A DNA stretch of 64,000 nucleotides from Batillaria attramentaria (lineage: Eukaryota > Mollusca > Gastropoda > Batillariidae): positions 1,310,001 through 1,374,000 of the forward strand of contig JACVVK020000037.1 of NCBI GenBank assembly GCA_018292915.2. The letters are read 5' to 3'. The translations under genes were made by a program, and so were the position numbers. This document shows, one piece after another, positions 59,973 through 64,000 of this stretch (the stretch's first letter is position 1; each line of letters opens with the position of its first letter). The notes beneath the pieces are model-generated. The model searched no databases. It was not told the DNA's origin and saw only the letters and a program-made list of their open reading frames with translations.

Positions 59973-61040
59973 TCGAAAGTGACTGTTGAGGCGGCATCAC
60001 AGCAAAAAAAAGGTCGTCCATTTTGGTTACCCCACGTGGGTTCAGCTCCCCTCCACACTGTGACACCCACAACCTTCACCCAGCCGGTCACAGTTGTTAG
60101 CGGACATACGTGACAGTGACTGACCACACATAAAACGGTCAGTCAAACCGGGAATCAAAGTACAGTGTACACTGATGGTACACGCCTCGCCGTCGGACTG
60201 TGAAGTAACAGCTGGGGGTATCGGACGTCAGTGCTGTTCAGCATACGCGGCTTTGACTCGAGCCTATACCATGTTCGTGTAAACAGATCGCATGTATTTG
60301 TGGAACAAGGAACGAAGGTTGATGGTTGGGGGTGTGGGCATTTCAGTCGAGTCAGTTTGTCCACCACGAGGCGATCTCAAGACGAACCGGTGTAACATGC
60401 GGGGTATACTCCCCAGCCTGAACTAAGTGTCCCGGGTCAGTGCAGCTTGGCTAGAAGTGCCCCGCCCCGGGGTCTAAGCAGTCCTCAGTCTGTCGGCCAC
60501 CACGAGGTGATTTAAAAGACGAACCGGTGTAACACGCGGGTCAATGCAGCTTGAGGCTAGAAGTGCCCCGGGTCTAAGCAGTTTGAGGCTACAAGTGTCC
60601 CGGGTCAATGAGGCTACAAGTGCCTCGGGGCTAAGCAGCTTGACTGAGGCCGGAAGTGCCCCGATCAATGCAGCTTAAGCTAGAAGTACCCCGGGGCAAT
60701 GCAGCTTGAGCTACACGTACACGTACCAGGGAGTCAAACGATCCGGAGAGTACATGTGCCTTATTACACCCCGGGGCACCGGAATAAAAGTCTGGAACAG
60801 GATGCACACATCAGGATTTCGGCACAGATGATGGGGTTACGTGAGAAGCACCCGTACTCGTTCATGCGTAACCGTGCCTGCTTAAAATCTGCAGGCGAGA
60901 ACGTCGTGACATTGCCGTCAGCCCAAGCCGGCTGCCTGAATCAGTAGAATGTTGACAGTGTTCATATATTAGAATCTTCCCGCTACTGAATGGTCCAGCT
61001 TGAATCAATGCTCCGTCGACAAATGTGACATGCGTTTGCC
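59973..61040. repeat. Intergenic with diverged minisatellite relatives
   Basis: 60350-60775 has two copies of a CCACCACGAGGnGAT/ACCGGTGTAACA block and short units related to the 31296-31735 array (GCAGCTTGAGGCTAGAAGTG). 59973-60349 and 60776-61040 show nothing recognisable. Confidence 0.55.
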
Positions 61041-61041
61041 C

Positions 61042-61104
<63 letters not shown>

Positions 61105-61126
61105 ACACACACACACACACACACGT

Positions 61127-61187
<61 letters not shown>
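61041..61187. repeat. (CT)n(CA)n compound microsatellite
   Basis: About 150 bases of CT then CA with a few TGA/GTCT breaks. Confidence 0.92.
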
Positions 61188-61193
<6 letters not shown>

Positions 61194-61204
61194 TTGTATG
61201 TATA

Positions 61205-61500
61205 CCACGTCCCGGCGTACGTGGATTTCTTTGATCTGAAAGCTGATATCGCCCACGGCAATGCAAACGCTTCATTGACGCGGCATCTCTGACACTGAGA
61301 AGTGCTAAATACTTCGCGTTGTCCATCGCCTTGGAGAAGTCAGTAGTTCCGTTTCGACGGCTTGCGTTTGATCAAAGAACTGTAACTAGGGTTACGAGTG
61401 TCACAGACACGGGTGATTGTGGATGAAACTCAGCAAAAGATCAACAGCTGCACATGCAGCGACTGGCAAAACTCCCTCGTCCCCATTCCTACACGAGAAC
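61205..61500 (+). repeat. Dispersed repeat shared with 1177-1500
   Basis: Second copy of the left-edge repeat, same orientation, about 540 bp upstream of the plus-strand signal-peptide exon. Confidence 0.55.
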
Positions 61501-62041
61501 CACATCACCAGTAATATATATATATATATATCTTACGGTGTTTAGCAAAGCAGACTGAAGTTCGGCATGGCCCGCCCTAATCCAACCCAGAGTTCTATTC
61601 TAGCTACATTTCCCGTACAACCCAGTTTGTGCCGCGTGTGTGTCTGCACATTAAACATCTGTTTAACCATGTATGAACCCAGCCGAGGCTGTACTGTACT
61701 CGCGTCGCCGATCAACTTTCCGACAGTGCAACCTTTCTTTATTATAAAGAAACCCTGCATGGGGTCATGCTGGGAACGCTTAAAACTCCCAGTAACCCGG
61801 GCCAATCCAGGCAGAAGAAAGGAGACGGCGCGCGCCCGGTAACGCAGCGGGCAGATCTGGATTTACAAACGTCGGAAGTTCCGCACAGTCCGCTGCTGAA
61901 GCGGTCATAGGAACTTGAACTTGTCATATCTGACGCATCGAACTACGTTTTCTACGTGGTCTGCTGTTTGTGCTGTTGCTCCTTCTGAACCACTGACAAA
62001 GTGCGATTTCTTCTTAGACGAAAGTTATCGTGAGGTGTCAC
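61501..62041 (+). other. 5' flank of the plus-strand candidate gene
   Basis: A short TA tract lies at 61514-61531. No clear promoter element or gene is seen. Confidence 0.35.
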
Positions 62042-62116
62042 ATGTTTCCAGTCACTATGATGTTGCTGCTGACAGCGGTTACAGCTTCAATGCTCTTTTC
62101 TGCGTCTGCAGGTAAG

Positions 62117-62155
<39 letters not shown>

Positions 62156-62326
62156 CACACTGACCAAGGGTTTTGTGTTATGTAATGGGGTCTCTAAAAC
62201 TGTCACGTTTTAATAATTATTCTTAATTTTTTTCCAGTGAAAACTGCCACAACAGCAGCAGATAGAAACGGATCATATACCATCGCTTTCCAACCGACAG
62301 ACACACCTCTCCAAGCGTACAAATAA
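62042..62326 (+). CDS. Candidate small secreted protein with an MCO-like signal-peptide exon
   Basis: Exon 1 is 62042-62111: an ATG, 23 codons plus one base, ending SMLFSASA before a GTAAGT donor. The hydrophobic core [17 protein letters not shown] aligns with both MCO exon-1 copies, including the phase-1 junction. A pyrimidine-rich acceptor (TTTTTTTCCAG) at 62237 leads to a frame of 29 codons ending TAA at 62324-62326, giving a 52-aa product. That second exon does not resemble MCO exon 2. Either this is a short secreted peptide that shares the MCO leader, or the real second exon lies beyond the window, as in the long-intron MCO genes, and 62238-62326 is accidental. The intron holds a CT repeat. 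Confidence 0.42.
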
Positions 62327-62442
62327 TGAAAAAAAAAAACATAAAAAAACAACAACAAAAAACAACCCCCCAAAGATCCATTTTACATGTTCGGAAAGTT
62401 GCTTCTGGACTAATCTCCGGCTCTCTCTCTCTCTCTGCCTCA

Positions 62443-62445
<3 letters not shown>

Positions 62446-62481
<36 letters not shown>

Positions 62482-62502
62482 TGTGTGCGTGTGCGTGCGT
62501 GT

Positions 62503-62541
<39 letters not shown>

Positions 62542-62570
62542 CGCGTGTGTGCGTGTGCGTGCCGGCGTGT

Positions 62571-62630
<60 letters not shown>
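62446..62630. repeat. (GT)n/(GC)n compound microsatellite
   Basis: About 185 bases of GT with GC and CGTG interruptions; the long frames across it are repeat artefacts. Confidence 0.92.
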
Positions 62631-62632
<2 letters not shown>

Positions 62633-62639
62633 ACGTACA

Positions 62640-63372
62640 CCTCAGACACAATCTGCCGTTACGTTGCTGTACACACGTAAAACAATATTCTAGGGTTTGT
62701 TTTTCTTCGCCTTCAAAGTGTTGTGGTCTGCGCTTGTACTCTTCCGGCTTCATTTTGCCCTACGGTTTCATAAACGTGGCGACAACTCGCGAACTGAAAG
62801 TTGTGCTTCGTGTACAGTGTAAAACTAGTTTGTGCCAGTGCGGAGTTTATCAGTCAGTCAAATCAATCAAAACAAACACGCGTCAGAAACTCAGTCCACA
62901 CGAATATTCATGGCCCCTCCCTACAGTAACGTCTCGTATTCCTTTCACTGGGTTGATCCACTTATGACAGTAATATTGATTATAAGACAACCAGGAGCCA
63001 CCGTGACCGAGCGTGACGTACCGTGACTGAGCGATCGACGATGGACGTCACGGAAAGCCCCGGACAAAACAATGTCGTAAATTCTGGCGTGACGATGGAA
63101 CACGGTTGTTCGTGCGGTATATCTGATTTGGACATGTTAAATTCAGCCCCCCAAAATTTGAAAAGAATGTCAATTCTGAATTCCGAAACTGATTTAACTG
63201 AATAGCTGAGTTGAACCTTCGCATCAAGTGATTGTAATGTGTTCATGTCCAGTGTGTCAGTGAAAGAATGCGTGTGATTCACGTGAGCGTCCGTGTTGGG
63301 TCCAGTCCGCGGCGCCAGTATAGTATGAGCCAGTATAAGAAACTGGGTAAAGCTCCAACACAATACACAATT
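62640..63372. other. Unassigned stretch
   Basis: No gene or known repeat is recognised. 63220-63350 shares a short block with 59575-59700 inverted (GTTTATGTCCAGTGTCTGAG-like), suggesting another low-copy repeat. Confidence 0.35.
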
Positions 63373-63393
63373 AATATTATTATTATTATTATT

Positions 63394-63449
<56 letters not shown>

Positions 63450-63460
63450 TATTATATCGC
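63373..63460. repeat. (ATT)n(ATC)n microsatellite
   Basis: About 85 bases of ATT then ATC triplets. Confidence 0.92.
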
Positions 63461-63479
63461 CGATCTTTCTTTCAAACCT

Positions 63480-63654
63480 CGTGGGGAGCTGGGATACCCG
63501 AATTGTAGAGCGTTGGACTCTCAATGCTCGGGTCGTGAGTTCGAATCCCGACTGGGGCCAAATATTTGTACTGGCCTTTTCCTCGTTGCCCTCTCTTTGA
63601 TATCACCCTTACGTGGTGGAAAAGGACGTGAAACTCCCAAATACCCCAGCCTCC
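63480..63654 (+). mobile_element. tRNA-derived SINE
   Basis: Plus-strand member of the main family, with duplication TCAAACCT on both sides (63472-63479, 63655-63662). Confidence 0.88.
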
Positions 63655-64000
63655 TCAAACCTAGTAGCTTCTTTGAAGAAGTATCAATCAGTCAATCAAT
63701 TTATTGAGTCCTTATAAAAAGGATTTTTTGGTCGACAGTGTCGTTTCGCGTCGCTAGTGTCGTATGTAGTATTTGTCAGTTCTTCAAGTTTTTTTCTCTC
63801 GCTTTTTGTGTTTTGTTTTGTTTTCATCAGTTGCTGTTTGTCGCTGAAGTCCCTCTTTTGCAAACGGTGGTGTGGTTTGTGCACTGTTGAAAATGGTGGG
63901 CGCCGGGTAACACCGTCCTCACGCTTCAGTGCCCCAGGTCTAGGTGTGTGGGTTGGCAACGGTATGCAAGGGCTGTGCACAAACGCTGGGTGCATTGGTG
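63655..64000. other. Right-edge stretch, nothing recognised
   Basis: No gene or repeat is supported beyond the SINE target duplication. Confidence 0.35.

Noticed and set aside
62326..62967. 213-codon plus-strand frame
   Set aside because: Dominated by Cys-Val dipeptides from the GT microsatellite.

Overview
The window is animal nuclear DNA, most likely from a gastropod mollusc. It holds a laccase-type multicopper oxidase gene with many introns and a GPI-like tail, a dense microsatellite load, tRNA-derived SINEs with target-site duplications, APE-type LINEs, a Ty3/Gypsy element and many small TIR transposons. The genus is not resolvable from sequence alone. There is no bacterial-style gene organisation.

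Host genes. The best-supported gene is a multicopper oxidase (MCO) on the minus strand, 23720 down to 6795. It has twelve exons whose phases all close, giving 2007 coding nt and 668 aa, with signal peptide, Cys-rich N-terminus, all four copper-binding motifs and a hydrophobic C-terminal tail. A second signal-peptide exon of the same length (82 nt) and phase lies at 2667-2586 on the minus strand; it should open a tandem MCO gene whose other exons are off the left edge. A third related signal-peptide exon lies on the plus strand at 62042-62111, followed by a short second exon. The window therefore sits inside a duplicated secreted-oxidase cluster.

Layout. 1-2585: dispersed repeats and foldbacks. 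2586-2667: first exon of the left MCO copy. 3312-5618: a 2.3-kb segment nearly identical to 27116-29467. 6264-6794: SINE and 3' flank. 6795-23720: MCO gene, with introns full of SINEs, LINE tails, MITEs and minisatellites. 23740-33150: MCO 5' flank, then a 2.1-kb TIR element, the second 2.3-kb segment copy, a 1.7-kb long-TIR element and a 32-bp minisatellite. 33165-56655: a LINE split by a very large insertion. 56711-59359: two further TIR transposons. 59752-64000: SINEs, repeats and the plus-strand signal-peptide exon.

Main discovery. An 18.9-kb element (33397-52303) sits inside the endonuclease coding frame of an APE-type LINE. It has 508-bp terminal inverted repeats (three mismatches by eye), ends in CACAGTG, and is flanked by a 5-bp duplication GTCCC. 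The LINE frame is continuous if one GTCCC copy is kept and the element removed. The end sequence and TSD length match the Transib/RAG transposon group and the V(D)J signal heptamer. No transposase was recognised inside, so it looks like a giant non-autonomous element, or one whose coding genes have decayed or are unfamiliar. Inside it are a young Ty3/Gypsy element with apparently identical LTRs, itself interrupted by a 178-bp pogo-like MITE: four nested levels (LINE, CACAGTG element, Gypsy, MITE). The element also carries a triplicated exon-like module and one coding-looking terminal exon.
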